The notes: generated by a model not told the origin, from the letters alone. A stretch of 64,000 bases of DNA from Epiperipatus broadwayi (GCA_028023455.1 JAQFVV010013336.1:89714-153713); one strand, 5' to 3'. Shown: positions 34,011-47,177, counted from the first letter of the stretch. Made by a program: numbers and translations.

Positions 34011-35899
34011 AATGGAAACACGATATTCATTATATTTTGTTTCAAGATACCCTCACATACATCTTACATCAAATATAATAAGCTGATGATTTATTGATAA
34101 ACTTGAATTACAATAGAATTTCTAGTATAAAGTATTTTTTAACATGAATTATATATACAACAAAGATCATTTTTTATGCTTATAATATGCGCATATAATT
34201 AAAATTATTGTATAGATAAAAATTTTACAACACAATGTAATTATTCGTAATAAATTAAAAGAACACATGTGTGTGTTAATTTACTCATATTAATTCAAAA
34301 AACAAAAATAATAAAAAAAACTTATTCTATCATATCTATTTTTTTAAATAAAATAAAGTTAAGAAGTAAAAGCATTTCATCTCAATTAAATACATTATGG
34401 ACAATATTCACTTTTCATCCATAATTTTTTTTCCCTAAGTAAAAATTAATAGAAATCTCATTATCAATAGACACCTAAGTAAAAATTAGTAGAAATCTCA
34501 TTATCAATAGCCTTGACTTGTTTTGATGCTTTTAAATCTCTAGTAACTTTTGAATTTATACAGTCACCTTTACATGCTGTTAGCTATTTCAGATTCGGGA
34601 GTAAACTCTTTCAAGTTTTCTAATGCAATAATAAAAATGTTTTATAATTCTTATTTTAATAAATTTTGTACATTGATACACTTAATGAACTGTATATTTA
34701 TTCTTTCTTCGATGTTTTAGCATGCGGGAAAAAGTAAAACAGTTAGGATTATGGCGCTCAGCACTGAAAATACATTAAGCTAAATGGAAAACTAATATCG
34801 TGGAAGTAAGAATAGATTTCATTAAACATACTTATGCAAAATTTATTACATATTAATGAAGTTTAAAACAAAATTCTTATTTTAAATATTCTATTGCTTA
34901 AGAAAGATTGCAAATTTTATTAAAATTTCATAAAACTTTTAGCTTTATGCTTAGAAAACATTTTATTACATGAAATAAAATGTATGTGCTTTCAATTTAA
35001 GCGGAGGTATCATTAATAAATGTGATCACGTATAGTGCTCTGAGATAGAAAAATGACTGTTGCCATATCATAAAATTTATTCAATTTATAAAATTTAATG
35101 TTTTTATTTTTTGTTTATATTTGGGGGAGGGGGGGATAGTGTATAATTGAAGTAATGCATATTGATTCGGCATACATCGCAACTTCATTGTATTACACTT
35201 TACAATAGACAGTAGTGACATCTTTTAATAATGAGGACCAATAAAAAAATAAAATTTTAAATACATTATTTTTTCCTTTTTTTTTTAAATACATACATAT
35301 TGTTGTTATTCAAGTTTGTTAAATTTTAATTTGAGATCCTTTAGATTTAAAACTAATCACCAAGCATTACTTCATTTTTTTAAAGGGGAAATGTGCGTTT
35401 AATTTTAGATTTACTAAATTAGATTAATCATATCAATAATTCATAGCATCTTGGTATTTAATTCATTTCAAATATCTAAATAAGTCACATATCTAGAATG
35501 TGAACAATTAATTGAAATTACCACTATCTAGCAGCATGTATTTATCTGGTGCTGTGATATCGCATCCTGCTTTTTGCTGATAGCACTGCTACATTAACTA
35601 ATGGTAAGAAAGATTTTAAATATTTATTTTATTTACTAAATGCAATCAAATCAACTCTTCATGATCATATGAATATTACCATTTACAATTTTTATACAGT
35701 ACATAATTAGAAAAATTGATGATAATTTGACTATTCTTTGCTGTTACACAATTGTTGTGATATATGTTAAATTGCTACTACCTGATAAAGGATGTTGGAA
35801 TAAGATATCAAGAAATATGAACACAGCAATTAGAATTGAAATTGATAGAAATAAGATACTATAATTAATAAAAGTTATAAAGACTTCTAAAAGTCTCTA
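34011..35899. other. AT-rich spacer
   Basis: Contains a 40-bp direct duplication (34434-34473 and 34474-34510, CCTAAGTAAAAATTA...) and a G-run at 35122-35136. Nothing else is recognised. Confidence 0.5.
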
Positions 35900-36835
35900 A
35901 AATCCTTGTGCAGGAATACCGTTAGTTTACTTGACAAAATATTTTCCAATTCAAGTGACACTAAATGATAATCTTAGTATATACAAAATTTTATAGAACA
36001 ATCCATCAGAAGGTTCAGTTCTCTCACTTAGTTTATTTAATATATTCATCACTGGTCTTCCAGAAATAAAATACCAGAAATTCATCTAAGCAAATGACAA
36101 TCCTTTCTTTGATTTCACAAAAAAGATCTTGCCAGAAATGGAAAAATCTCTAAATAAAGACATAAAAAGTTTGGAAATATTTTTCAAAGATTGGAGTCTT
36201 ATTCCTAATCCAAACAAAATCGATATTCTCAACTTTTCCTTCAAACAATAAAGAAACATTTCCTTTGCAACAATAGATTAAAATATAACATATTACAGCC
36301 TAACATTACCTGCATTTATTTAAGATTAGATCTAAAATAAATTCTAAGAATAATCTCTTCAGACAGCTAGCTTATACTACTTGGAATTGGGAGCTTCCTT
36401 AGTACGGGGGTAATCTACTGGTGAATGTTGTGACTTTGTGTGGAGAAAAAGTGTCCATGGTAAATTTTTGAATACACAATTAAATATTATCAAGGGAAAT
36501 CGTATTTAATACTCAAGAGTATTCCTACATAATGATTTACTGCCCTCCACTAGATTTCTAAAGAGAAGTAGCCTCACAGAAAATATATTAAGAGCTGTTG
36601 AATAAATCAGATAGTCAAGTTGCCATCTAAGACTAATCTCAACAAATCGAGATCCCTTTTCCAGATGTTCTATTAATAATCTGTAATGGAAAAATTATGG
36701 CATAAAAAATAAATATCTCATAAAATTTCAAACAAATTTATTTTTCCATATTTATCAATAAAATCAGTAGGATTTAATCTTCCTAGAAGTTACTGGGATC
36801 TCATCAACAGATTCGGGATAACCCATGAATTTCAC
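35900..36835 (+). pseudogene. Decayed jockey-like LINE (RT to C-terminus)
   Basis: Order kept across stops: LTKYFPIQVTLNDNLS, NNPSEGSVLSLSLFNIF (RT GSVLSPxLFN block), FFKDWS followed by LIPNPNKIDILNFSF, LTSTTWNWELP, and near 36765 SVGFNLPRSYWDLINRFGIT. The last is the jockey-type terminal motif (GFDLPRxxWxxLNRFRT). It parallels the remnant at 25980-27400. A family T array starts almost immediately after the last motif. Confidence 0.7.
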
Positions 36836-37691
36836 AGAGGCAAAACTCTCCATACAGTAATGTCACTCAGTGCAAGCCAGAGTAATCAATGGATGCAGGA
36901 AGGTTTATAATCTAGTGCCTACTCATCCAATATCCCAAGACTATTTTCTAGCTTATGACTTTCATCAATGAGGAGCCTTGGATCGGAGAGTACTGCACCT
37001 AGATCTTAGGATCTAATGCAATCTTCCAGCAGTCACCTTTTATTTTTTGGGGCTAACTATAAAGCTTTGAGTCCAAAGTGAAAACACAATAAGTTTTCAA
37101 GCTAAGCTCATTAGCTTGTATAATTGTATAGATCTGAACTCAGTTCAGCATCCATACTTTTTGGTGACTTTGGTCCTTTAATAACAACAGCCACCGTAAT
37201 CCTACTGGGAAGGATTTGGTATTAAACCATGAAACATCACATGATACATCACATGATCACCATTCTTTATGCTTACACAAGCTGTTCTTCACAGAGGCAA
37301 AACTCTCTATACAGTAGCGCCAATCAGTGGAAGCCAGAGTAATCAATGGATGCCAGAAGGTTTGTGCATAAAATCCCCAGCTAGTGCCTATTCATCCAAT
37401 ATCCCCAGACTAGTTTCTGGCTTGTGGTCTTTGTCAGTGAGGAACCTTGGATCTGAGAGCACTGCACCTAGATCTTAGGATCTAATGCAATCCTCTAGCA
37501 ACCACCTTCTATCTCTATCTAACTACAAAACAATGAGTTTAAAATTGAAAACACAATAATAATTTCAATCCAAGCTCAGTAGCTTATATAGTCATATAGG
37601 TCTAAATTCAGTTCAGTACCCATACATTTTGGTGTCTTTGGTTCTTTAATAATCATAGCTACCATTATCCTATTAGGCAGGATTGATATAT
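36826..37691 (-). mobile_element. Family T tandem array, two units (T5)
   Basis: Two units in the same orientation, 469 bp apart (hammerhead 5' strands at 36969 and 37438). The junction contains ACATCACATGATACATCACATGATCACC, a duplicated leader start. The second unit's hammerhead (minus, 37402-37443) has perfect inner stem I pairing but CTGACAA in the core (G8 to A). The first is more degraded (TTTTCTAG, CATCAATG). No clear TSD found. Confidence 0.8.
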
Positions 37692-39696
37692 GCAGAATCA
37701 ACAGCATTCAAAGTAAAAATACTATTCCAATTCTGCTTAGGTAATAACGTTTTTAGTCCATTATGGGATAACTTGTTAACATATGAATGAGAATTTATCT
37801 GTTTCTATAAAGAAATAATTTTAACACAGTCACAAAATTATCCAAAATACAAACTTAAGTAAAGATGATTTGTAATTTAGATGCTGATTTCACAAATATA
37901 TAATAATCCAATGTAGACTGACAAAAATGAGTTATTCATGTAGGTGAAAAAATAGCTTGATTAAAGTCAAAACTATGCCCACACAAGATATCAGCTCACT
38001 CTATATGCATACTATCCATAAGTGCTACTGAAGAAGAAGACATTGAGTTCAGTGATAAAATCTAGAACGATTCATACAAGATCTATATAGAGCAACATCA
38101 GTAAAAATAACCAAGGAAGCTAAAATTAATCAAAATACATTATACAGAAGCAAATATTGCAATAAGATAATTAAAATTAATATATATATATATTTATGAA
38201 AGCTATAATAGCAGCCAAATATGAATGAATCTGCAAAGAAAGAATGTTTGAAAATCCACCCAGAATATATAAATGTGTTTCTTCTATGAAAATACAAGAT
38301 TCAGTTAAAATTATTACACCACTAAAACTCATAGGAAAAATATTCAAATAAGCTATAAGTTCATCAAAATTAGATCAAATCTTTTATAAGATTCAAATAA
38401 AAAATATTAAAAGCAGACAAAGTTTCTTCTTGAGAAGAGTCTGTATCAGGTCTCACTTTAGAAAATAAATATCAGAAAGCTATTAACTTTGCTTCGTTTG
38501 TAATAATGACAATACGCTATTAATATATGCAACACATGCTTCGCTATCTCCAGAAAATGGAAAAGTTGATTAATTTACATATACATTTCCATACATTACC
38601 ATTTAACAATATCATAATGATTTAAAATCTATTTTGACCATGATTATGAGAGATAACACCTTGAAAGTGTTTAGCCTACATTGATTTATTTTGACTGTTT
38701 GCCAATAACAGCTTCTTCACCCAGCATTTTAGAGCGCTTGTATATACTATCATTACTAATATAAACCAAACCATTCTGTATAAAAGCCTAACCTTTGCAT
38801 TCTCTCATTCTTCATTTAGCTAACCATAAAAGATGCCTAGTCTGTGAGGAGATGCAATAATTACTTTCACTTAATAAAATATCAGAAACTGATATAACAC
38901 ATTTTCTTTTCTTCAAAAATGATTTGGCCAACCTATATGAATTAAAGTGAGTAATAACAAAACATGGGATAACTTATTCACATTTTGTGTAAAAAAAAAA
39001 AATGTTAACAATACTATATCAAGTTTTTCTACTATTTTTGTAATAATTGTCAGTAAATCTTCATTTTGATGACAGTTATTCTATGTACTTATTAATTCAA
39101 TTAAAAATATTTCATAGATTCAATATTATCCTTTAATAAAGACACTTTATTTTCACCTGAACTACATGAATTTGCTAAACAAATTAATTATTAATCATTT
39201 TCATCAATATTATTGCATATAGAATCAATATCTGCCTGCAGATTCATAACAGCAGTATGTATAACTAATAGAAATTTTAATTTTTCCAAAATACCTGCCA
39301 AAAATGAATCTGAATAATTGTTATTCATTATGGTAAAGATTAACGTGTTGTTTTTAAGTTGATGATGACCACAAATATCTCCAGTTCTGCTTTCTTTTCA
39401 AATACATCCATATATAGATAGTGCCTAAGACTGAACATATATAGTGTAAAACTTTGTTATATGTCATGCATAATACAAAATGTCCATTTCTAGGCAACAT
39501 TTCATTACACATCATAAACCCACTTTATAAAAATTTCTTAATTCCAATTAAATAAAATGTAAACTTCAAAAAAAATAATATAGCAAGATAATAGCATGTC
39601 CTCCTAAGAGAAAAAACTGGATATAGTGGATTATTATATCATTATTGAGAAACATATCCAAATATATTTGTTTAATATATTATCATATGTAATAAA
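37692..39696. other. AT-rich spacer with possible LINE endonuclease scrap
   Basis: Around 37992-38080 the sequence reads LYAYYP then, after a frame break, SATEEEDIEFSD, which resembles the YAPTxxxxEEExxxFY part of LINE endonucleases. Weak. Nothing else is recognised. Confidence 0.3.
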
Positions 39697-39748
39697 CATC
39701 ACATGATTACCATTTCTTAATCCTAAGATCTAGGTGCAGTGCTCTCAG

Positions 39749-39807
39749 ATCCAAGGCTCCTCACTGATGAAGGCCACAAGCCAGAAACTAGTCTGGGGAT
39801 ATTGGAT
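39749..39807 (+). ncRNA. Type I hammerhead ribozyme motif, family T (consensus-like)
   Basis: Outer ATCCAA, loop GGC, inner TCCTCA, core CTGATGA (39764-39770), stem II GGC-CACAA-GCC, GAAA (39784-39787), mini stem III ACTAGT, cleavage C (39793), inner TGGGGA, loop TA, outer TTGGAT. Core residues are all canonical. The A/A mismatch at 10.1/11.1 is shared by the family. This is the cleanest family T copy on the plus strand. Confidence 0.8.
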
Positions 39808-39893
39808 GAGTAGGCACTAGATGGGGATTTTATGCATAAGCCTTCTGGCAACCATTGATTAATCTGACTTGTACTGAGTGGCAATATGTATAG

Positions 39894-42800
39894 TATAACG
39901 GTCAGAAAGAAGGTGAGTCTAACCGTATCTGCCATACAGGGTGCCACCAGGCATTTGAACCTGGAAAATTTATAGTAGGCAGATACGTAAGTTAAGATTC
40001 ACATTTTACATGTTTTATTTAGACCGTCAGCCCAGTGAGATGCAGAGATTTATAAAATATAAATTCTTATTTAAAAATATTTTCAATATTAAAAATAAAA
40101 AATAAAAGAAGTCATTGCCAGTAATTAACACACAAACATTTATTTACGGACATATAGATAAAATTAAGGAATAAAATTTATTATTTTAGGTTGGTTATTA
40201 ATTTAATTTTTAAATTTAAATTTATTTATTTTTTTAGTTTGAACAATATATTTTTTTTTTTTTTTTTAGTTTGAACAATCCGCACAGATTTGTTTAATAA
40301 TATTTTTAAAAGTGTCGAGTATGAATAAACTATATAGATTGCATTGGAAAAGAAAATATTCTATCCCTTATGTAACCTTAGGCCAAAAGTTCGCAGTTAA
40401 ACCAACGTCAATCCATCTGATACATCGATGTATTCAATGCAGTATGAATACGACAGCACAAATACCATACTGTCAGGAATGTGCATCTGAACAGCATGGT
40501 TAAGAAGACATTGACTCTCGTCCAGACAGGAATACTACATCTGTCTGACGAGAAGAGCAATAAAAAAAAACTCCATAGTGTAACGAGCACAGACGTTCGT
40601 TACATTGTTGTTGTTTTTTTATTTATTAAACATGAAAGTAAATTAAAAAGTTCGCATTTAAAAATTTTCTTTTAGAATTCAAAATTAAAATTAAATATCA
40701 TCTTAAACTCGTATATATTAAATCGCACAGATAAAAAAAAAATTATTAAAATAACACTGTATTAAAAATAGAAAAGGTATTTTAAAAACAAAAACTTAAA
40801 AAGATTTAGAGATAAAAATATATATTTGATTTGGAAAACAGATTAATTAATCAGAAATGGAAATGATTGTTAATTAGTTAAATGTAAACCAGCCTTGGGC
40901 ATTTAAATGTAAAAACATCAGTCAGATAGGCAAACAATAGAAACAAATAGCCAATGAAAGAAATCCATCTGGAAATTGGACCTCAGCGAAAGGATCATCA
41001 CATCGATGACATAATGCCAAGTCAATCCTTCGAATACGTATAAAAGGAAAATTTGGAAATTATTAATTAGTGAGTTATTATGATTATTACGATGTGACAG
41101 ATAGATGTTAGTGCGGAGGTGCGGGAGAAGAGATTGAAGGACGCACGTTCAATCCCTTCAGTTTTGCTAGGAAAGAAAGAGAAATGAACTATCGTTTTTC
41201 TACAGTGAGGACTAGTTAAAGCAAAAATCTCCGGATGGATAAATAAATCGGCCTTCAGAATATTAACCTCTTTAGGACGGCGTGGGAATTTACGTTCATG
41301 GCAAGCAACGGATAAAGTTGGACGTTTTAAAAATCGTAAGAACTTTATATTCACTTGAAACCATAAGAACTATAAATTTTAAAACTTTTTAGTAAATAAT
41401 GCAATAGAATCCTATCTGACCAAACTAAATTCTTCATTAATAATGTTATTTGATGTATTTGTTATTTATTTATTTAAAATCATTTCCATTTATTTAACTT
41501 TGTTCTTTAAGTTTATTTATGATTTCTGTTTTCCGATAAATTAAAATATATCAATGTTAAACTTAAGTCGGGCGTGAATGGCTGTATAGATTTGTAAAGT
41601 TGTATTAGGGGAGGGTAATCTTAGGTTATTTGTGTCGTTGTTAAATTGGGTCAATGGATTGGATATATTGATGTAGTTAGTAGATGTAATATTGATTCGC
41701 TACGGGCAGAATCGCTTCATACGCCGCACACTTCCGTTTGCCTATGGAAGGAATTATAAGTCGGATACCGCAGTTCCTTTCTATGGAGTTTTTTGTTTTA
41801 TTGCTCTTCTTTGCAGATAGATGTAATATTCCTATCTCATAAGAGGCAATTTCTTCTCTTAACCTTTTGTGCTGCCGTATTTTATTACATTGAATACATC
41901 GATATATCAGATGGATTGATGCCAGTTTGACTACGAATTTTAGCCTAAGGTTAAATAGGGATAGAATGTTTAGTTTCAAAAGCAAATATATGTGGTCTAT
42001 TCATACTCGACCCCAAATAAAAATGCATTAAATTTAAGTTGTTTATAGACGCTTGCATGGATTGTTTATTGGTTAACTATGTTTGCGTTTCCATATTTGA
42101 TCAAAATATATAGACATTCGATAAATAATGATACCTTACGGTGAGTATCTAAAATGTATTTATTCGGATGTCTTTTAAGTTATTGGTGACAATGCAAGTA
42201 TCTTATGGTGAATACTATTGGGTTGCGTATAAATTTCCCTCCGCAATTGCCAGTAATCAATGATTTTATATTTTGATCGTTTATGTTTACTTTGAAATGT
42301 TTTTAACCGTGTAATCTATGTAACTGATCTATAGCAACATATTAAAACAAGCTTTTATAATCCCATCTGTGCGAACTTAATTAAAATGTAAAATTAGAAT
42401 ATAATAGTAATTGAATGTTAATTAAAGTCAAAAATCAAAGTTAAAAATAATGTTAAATGTTAAAATGTAAACTAATACTAAAATAATTTTAAATCTTATA
42501 TATATGTGCATAAATAAATGTTTGTATGTTAATTACTGGCAGTGGCTTATTTTATTTATTTTTTTAATATTGAAATATAATTAGATAAGATATTATATTA
42601 TTTAATCTCTGCTATTCCACTGAGCTAGTGACATGGGCTAACGACCGGAATCAAAATTTAAAAAAAAAAAAAAAATTTTTTTTTTTTGACTGACGTATCT
42701 GCCTACTTTATAAATTTTTCTAGGTTCAAATGCCTAGATGGCGCCCGTAGTGCAGATTACGTTAAGTCCCCTTTCTCTGGATCGTTACAATAGGAAGGGA

Positions 42801-44340
42801 CTGCGTTTTCAGTCTTACTATCCCATTCCATAGGCTAAAAGGGGTGATCCAAAGAGCAGGGAATACTGTCTGCTTTCGATGGTCAGTGAGATATGGGACT
42901 TATTTTGCCCAAGTGCGGCGTATAATGGATCCTGCATGTAGCGAATCTCATACTACATCTACTAATTACACCAATATATCCAATCGATTAACCCAATTCA
43001 ACTAAAAAACAAATAACCTAAGATTAACCCTCCCTTAATTAATTAATATAACTTTACAAATCTATATAGCCATTCATGCCCGATTTAAATTTAACATTTA
43101 TATAATTTCGCACAGATGAATTTTATAAAAATTTGTTTATAATGTTGAGTATAGATCAGCCACATAGATTCCATGGTTAAAAACATTTCAAAATAAACAT
43201 AAACAATCAAAATATAAAGTCATTGATGGAATTGCAGAGGGAAATTTACAAGAAACCTAATGGCATTCATCATAAGCCGCATTGACACCAATAACTTAAA
43301 AGGCATCCGAATAAATACATTTTAGATACTCAACATAAGGTATCATTATTTACCGAATGTCTATATATTTTAATCAAATATGAAAACAAAAACATAATTA
43401 AACGTTAACGAATCTATGCAAGCGTCTATACCCAACTTAAATTTAATGCATTTAAATAATTTATACAATAAATATTAATAATAAAAAAATGGAAATGATT
43501 TTTTTTTTGCAAACTCAAATGTATAAATTTAAACATTAATAATTGATTTGAAAGTTAAAAGTCACATAAAAGTTCATTTTAAAATTTAGGTTAGCTGAAT
43601 ATTAAAAGCTTGTCAAATCTTGACGAAAGTTCTTAATTACTTTTAAATTTTACAGTTCATATCTTACATTTGAAGAATCCCGGTTCCTGGTGCCAATTCC
43701 CATGACATCTCTATTGGAAGACCGGTCTATCTGAAGGTGGCCTTAGCTGGTTCAATTCTGGTATTATCTTATTCGGGTCTGCAACAATACCATTCATAAT
43801 TCAACAGTCATTTCATTTGAAATAAGTGAGAGAGAGCGACAAGTGTGTCTTATCGCCCTTCTCACAAAATCAAGCTGGCACTGTTTTTAATTTCAATATT
43901 TTTCCTTTTATACTGATCGTCCGGATTCACTGAACAATGGTTTTGTTCCAAATTTTCATTACGGTCTGAGTCTTCATTGCCGCTTCTATTGGACATCTAA
44001 TTTATTTTTGTTCTCTTATCTATATTTTATCTGACTTTTTTATATAAGAGCCCCAAGGGCTAGTTTGCTTTTCGTTTAATTTATAACACAATCATTTTCA
44101 TTTACAAAAATATTTTATCCTTAGATCTTGTACTTTTTTATAACAAAGTACGTTCAAATACATTTTTTTTTTATTTAAAAAAGAAATACCTTTAAAGTTT
44201 TGCATCTGTGCGAATATATATATACGTTTAACAACTCTTTAATTTTTTTTAGCTTTTAGTTTTATTTTTATTTACGAACTTAAAGTTTTTATTCTACTTT
44301 TAAATTAATGTAAAGGCATATTATATATCCATCCGTTACA
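39894..44340 (-). mobile_element. Reverse solo LTR (copy 3), interrupted
   Basis: Reverse-complement copy of the 2.2-kb LTR in two pieces, 39894-40578 and 42794-44340. Together they total 2,232 bp, against 2,229 bp for copy 1. It is flanked by ATAG on both sides. It retains a stretch near 42800-42920 (CCTATGGAATGGGATAG... on the minus strand) that copies 1 and 2 have partly lost. It is more diverged than copies 1 and 2, which fits its being the older insertion. Confidence 0.85.
40579..42789 (+). mobile_element. Forward solo LTR (copy 2) inside copy 3, TSD ATAG
   Basis: Starts TGTAACGAGC, ends GATCGTTACA, length 2,211 bp. It is flanked by ATAG (40575-40578, 42790-42793), which lies within the sequence of copy 3. 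Very similar to copy 1. An antisense small frame (41677-41985) shares SIHLIxRCIQC and ILHLSxKKSNK with frames in copy 3 (40312-40590 region). Confidence 0.87.
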
Positions 44341-44362
44341 ATAGAGAGTTTTGCTTGTTTTA

Positions 44363-44955
44363 ATATTGCAAGTGCCATCCAATGATTTAATAGTTTTTGA
44401 TATTGTTTTCCAGATTTATCTATAACTTTCAGTGCTTCAAAAATACATTTAAACTGGACCATGATTAATAAATGACAAGTATTGTGTTGGCAGTTTTAAT
44501 CTAACAATCATTTTTAAGTATTTATGCATAATTATTAAACTTCTGTTTTTTTAACCCTTTGCTGCTTATAAAGCTCCGTATTTATCTTATTATACTGTAA
44601 AACAAAGAATATTTTAATTCAAGAACAGACTTGCTCATATCCACAAACGAACCATTCCTTAAAAGAATTCTATGCCTCAGTAATATTCCAGTATATTAAT
44701 TTAAATAATTATATATTAAAAATATTCAAATTAATCAATCACTATTTGGATAAACTGAAGAAGTTTAACTATAGTTTGGCTTAAATAGAAAGACCTATTA
44801 GATTGAAATATGCCTGCAACCACTTGTACTTTTGTCACTGTGTCTATAATTGAAAAGTAAGGTAAATTTAGCTAAAATTTCTAGAAGTTGAAAAAAAAAA
44901 CAATCACAAATTTAAATTTGAGTAAGAAGAAATATGTTTAAGAAAAAAGAGAAGT
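44363..44955. other. AT-rich spacer
   Basis: No recognisable feature. Confidence 0.5.
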
Positions 44956-44968
44956 TTTGACAATCCTA

Positions 44969-45091
44969 TTTTTTTTTCCTCATATGTCATAGCCTCTGCC
45001 GGGACGCGAACCCACGAACCCACACCCGTCTACAACCAACTACTTGCTTGCAAGGCGGGTGCGATGACCTCTCGGCTAACAGCGCTTGACA
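44969..45091 (-). mobile_element. tRNA-derived SINE, family E, 17-bp TSD
   Basis: Minus strand: GTTAGCCGAGAGGTCATCGC (box A), CGCCTTGCAAGC (an anticodon-loop-like TGC), GGGTTCGCGTCCC (box B), then GGCAGAGGCTATGACATATG and an A-run. A direct repeat TTTGACAATCCTATTTT (44956-44972, 45092-45108) flanks it. Box B is preceded by a duplicated GGGTTCGTG, and the acceptor stem is not formed, so it is a SINE and not a tRNA gene. Confidence 0.85.
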
Positions 45092-45108
45092 TTTGACAAT
45101 CCTATTTT

Positions 45109-45640
45109 GAGAAAAGTTTTTAACTTTTTTTTAAATAAATAAAAATTCCATTATTATATAACGAAAATAGCAAGCAGGTAAATCTTTATAGTATCATAAT
45201 GTACTGGTGGCTTTCTAGTTGTTTGTTTTTGCCTTAAGCCATATACTTTTAGATAAAGACAACACCTTCAAAATACCTTAAGGATTTTTATTTAAATATA
45301 TACATAATAATGATAATAAACATAATTATACTAACACATTTAAATGATCAGAAAACAAAGGAATGTTCAATTAGTAGATTGAAAATGCATGAGTGCTTGT
45401 ATATGTGAACTATTTTTCTGGAAAATAAATTTACCAAGATAAATATGTTCCTCAAAAAAAAAAAAAAAAAAAGAACGGAAGAGAGATGTATGTATAAACA
45501 GTCAACTCTGCAATATTTTGGGTTTTTTTTAATAATATATAAAGCATTTTTTATTTCAGTAATTAATTAATATAATAATTGGATAATTAAAAAGTAAAAA
45601 AGAAAGCATGGTAGAAAAAATGATATAACAGATATGTCTT
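45109..45640. other. AT-rich spacer
   Basis: Contains an A-run (45453-45472). No other feature. Confidence 0.5.
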
Positions 45641-45728
45641 CTTTTTTTTCATATGTCATAGCAACCCACAACCGTCAGCAACGAACTACTTGCTTGCAAG
45701 GCGGCTGCGATGACCTCTCGGCTGACAG
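45641..45728 (-). mobile_element. tRNA-derived SINE, family E (second copy)
   Basis: Minus strand: GTCAGCCGAGAGGTCATCGC, CGCCTTGCAAGCAAGTAGTT, then a deleted box B region and GCTATGACATATG plus an A-run. It is shorter than the first copy. A clear TSD is not seen. Confidence 0.75.
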
Positions 45729-46716
45729 ATCTTATTTAAAGTGCGGAGAAAATAAAAGATCAATTAATAAATAATTTGTTTTCACAATTTTGATGTTGAT
45801 TAGAAAGGTTAAAAATATATTTTTTTTTAGTTTAAAAAAAAAACGTTTTGTTGACTGAGTAGGAAGAAGAATGTCGAACTGGTTTGCCAACATATAATTA
45901 TTTTAATTTATTACATACTATTAAAATTTTGAATATATTTTTGCAAAAGATAAGTACAATACAATATATATATAAATAAATTCACATTAAAATTTGTTAT
46001 CCAGACGGCAGAAAAACAAAAGCTATCCTTAAATGCATTACCAGTTTCATCTTGATATTCTGTTGTTTAAGTCGCCTTTGAGCAAAAACTTTTATGTTCA
46101 TTATAAATTCATAACTAATTATAAAGTCAAAATAAAGATGCATAACTTTTTAATAGCCCGAAATAGGTGAAATAATACAGAATATGTATGTGTGGAAAAC
46201 GAACAAAATTATTTTATTAATCTTATCCTCCAAACCCTTTTTTCCCTCCCTCCATATAAAATCACATTCTAAATAAAACATTTAACAAACCTTGCAATTT
46301 TCACATCAATTTCTTTATGATTACTTTAAACAGTTAATTGACTATCTAAATGTTCAAATACCTTAACTTGTTCTATAACTTTCTATGTAATGCTTATATA
46401 GAAGAAAAAAACTGGATTGGACGTTTAATTGAAGATAGTGGAATTATAAATGATATGAAGAAAGAGGCCATGGATAGTAACTGAGATAAAAGAAAAAAAT
46501 TTGATTGATGATCTTAAAAATGAGAGGTGTGAAATAGAAGAAGTAATTTGGTTTGGTAAATGAGACTTGCCAACTAATAGCAAAGCAAATGCAACAAAAA
46601 TAATATTGATTATCCAAATATCAACTACTTGAACTGTTAATTATCTGACCTTCCATTATCTCACATCATTATCATGTTAAACTATAATAAAAAAAATGCC
46701 ATATCCTCTTTTAGTG
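45729..46716. other. AT-rich spacer
   Basis: No recognisable feature. A degenerate coding-like stretch near 46400-46600 (KNWIGRLIED...) may be a LINE scrap. Confidence 0.35.
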
Positions 46717-47177
46717 CAGTTGTGTCCAACGCACGGCCTGCAAGACCTTAAAATGTGCTTCATGGACCAAAACTTGAAAATGATTTTATTAAAAATTTAA
46801 AACATTGCAAATTATAGAAGTATATTGTAAAAATACTATTTTATAGTCATTGGTACGTTAATCGTTAATCGATAAGAAATCAACAACGTAATAATATGAT
46901 TGTTAGAGCATTATGCATTTTAAGATCGTTAAGATTATATGTTGTAACTGTACTTGGTATACTCAATCAATTATTAGCATTATTAGGCCACATGGGCATC
47001 ACTTTGATTTGTTTGTTTTTTTAATTAACAAGATTCAATATGCTTTCATATTTGAATAAAAGTTCAAAAAAATAATCCCAAGTACATATGCAATAAAGAT
47101 AAATTGGCAAATAAATCACATATAACCTAATCTAAAAACATATAAATCATTTTTATTTTATCGAAAATAATTAAATG

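Larger units (their letters stand above)
39697..44362 (+). mobile_element. Family T copy (T6) split by nested LTRs
   Basis: The left part 39697-39893 has a short leader joined directly to ATCCTAAGATCTAGG, the hammerhead and most of the right arm. The arm's last 18 bp or so (AGAGTTTTGCTTGTTTTAAT) resume at 44345 after LTR copy 3. The junction tetramer ATAG is duplicated (39890-39893, 44341-44344). Removing the LTRs restores the standard family T end. Confidence 0.85.

Noticed and set aside
34083-34110. CTGATGA near 34083 and 50678 as ribozymes
   Set aside because: No stem II followed by GAAA and no stem I partners.
44973-45091. A tRNA gene (TGC anticodon-like loop)
   Set aside because: Acceptor stem does not pair, box B is duplicated and the sequence has an A-tail and TSD, so it is a SINE.
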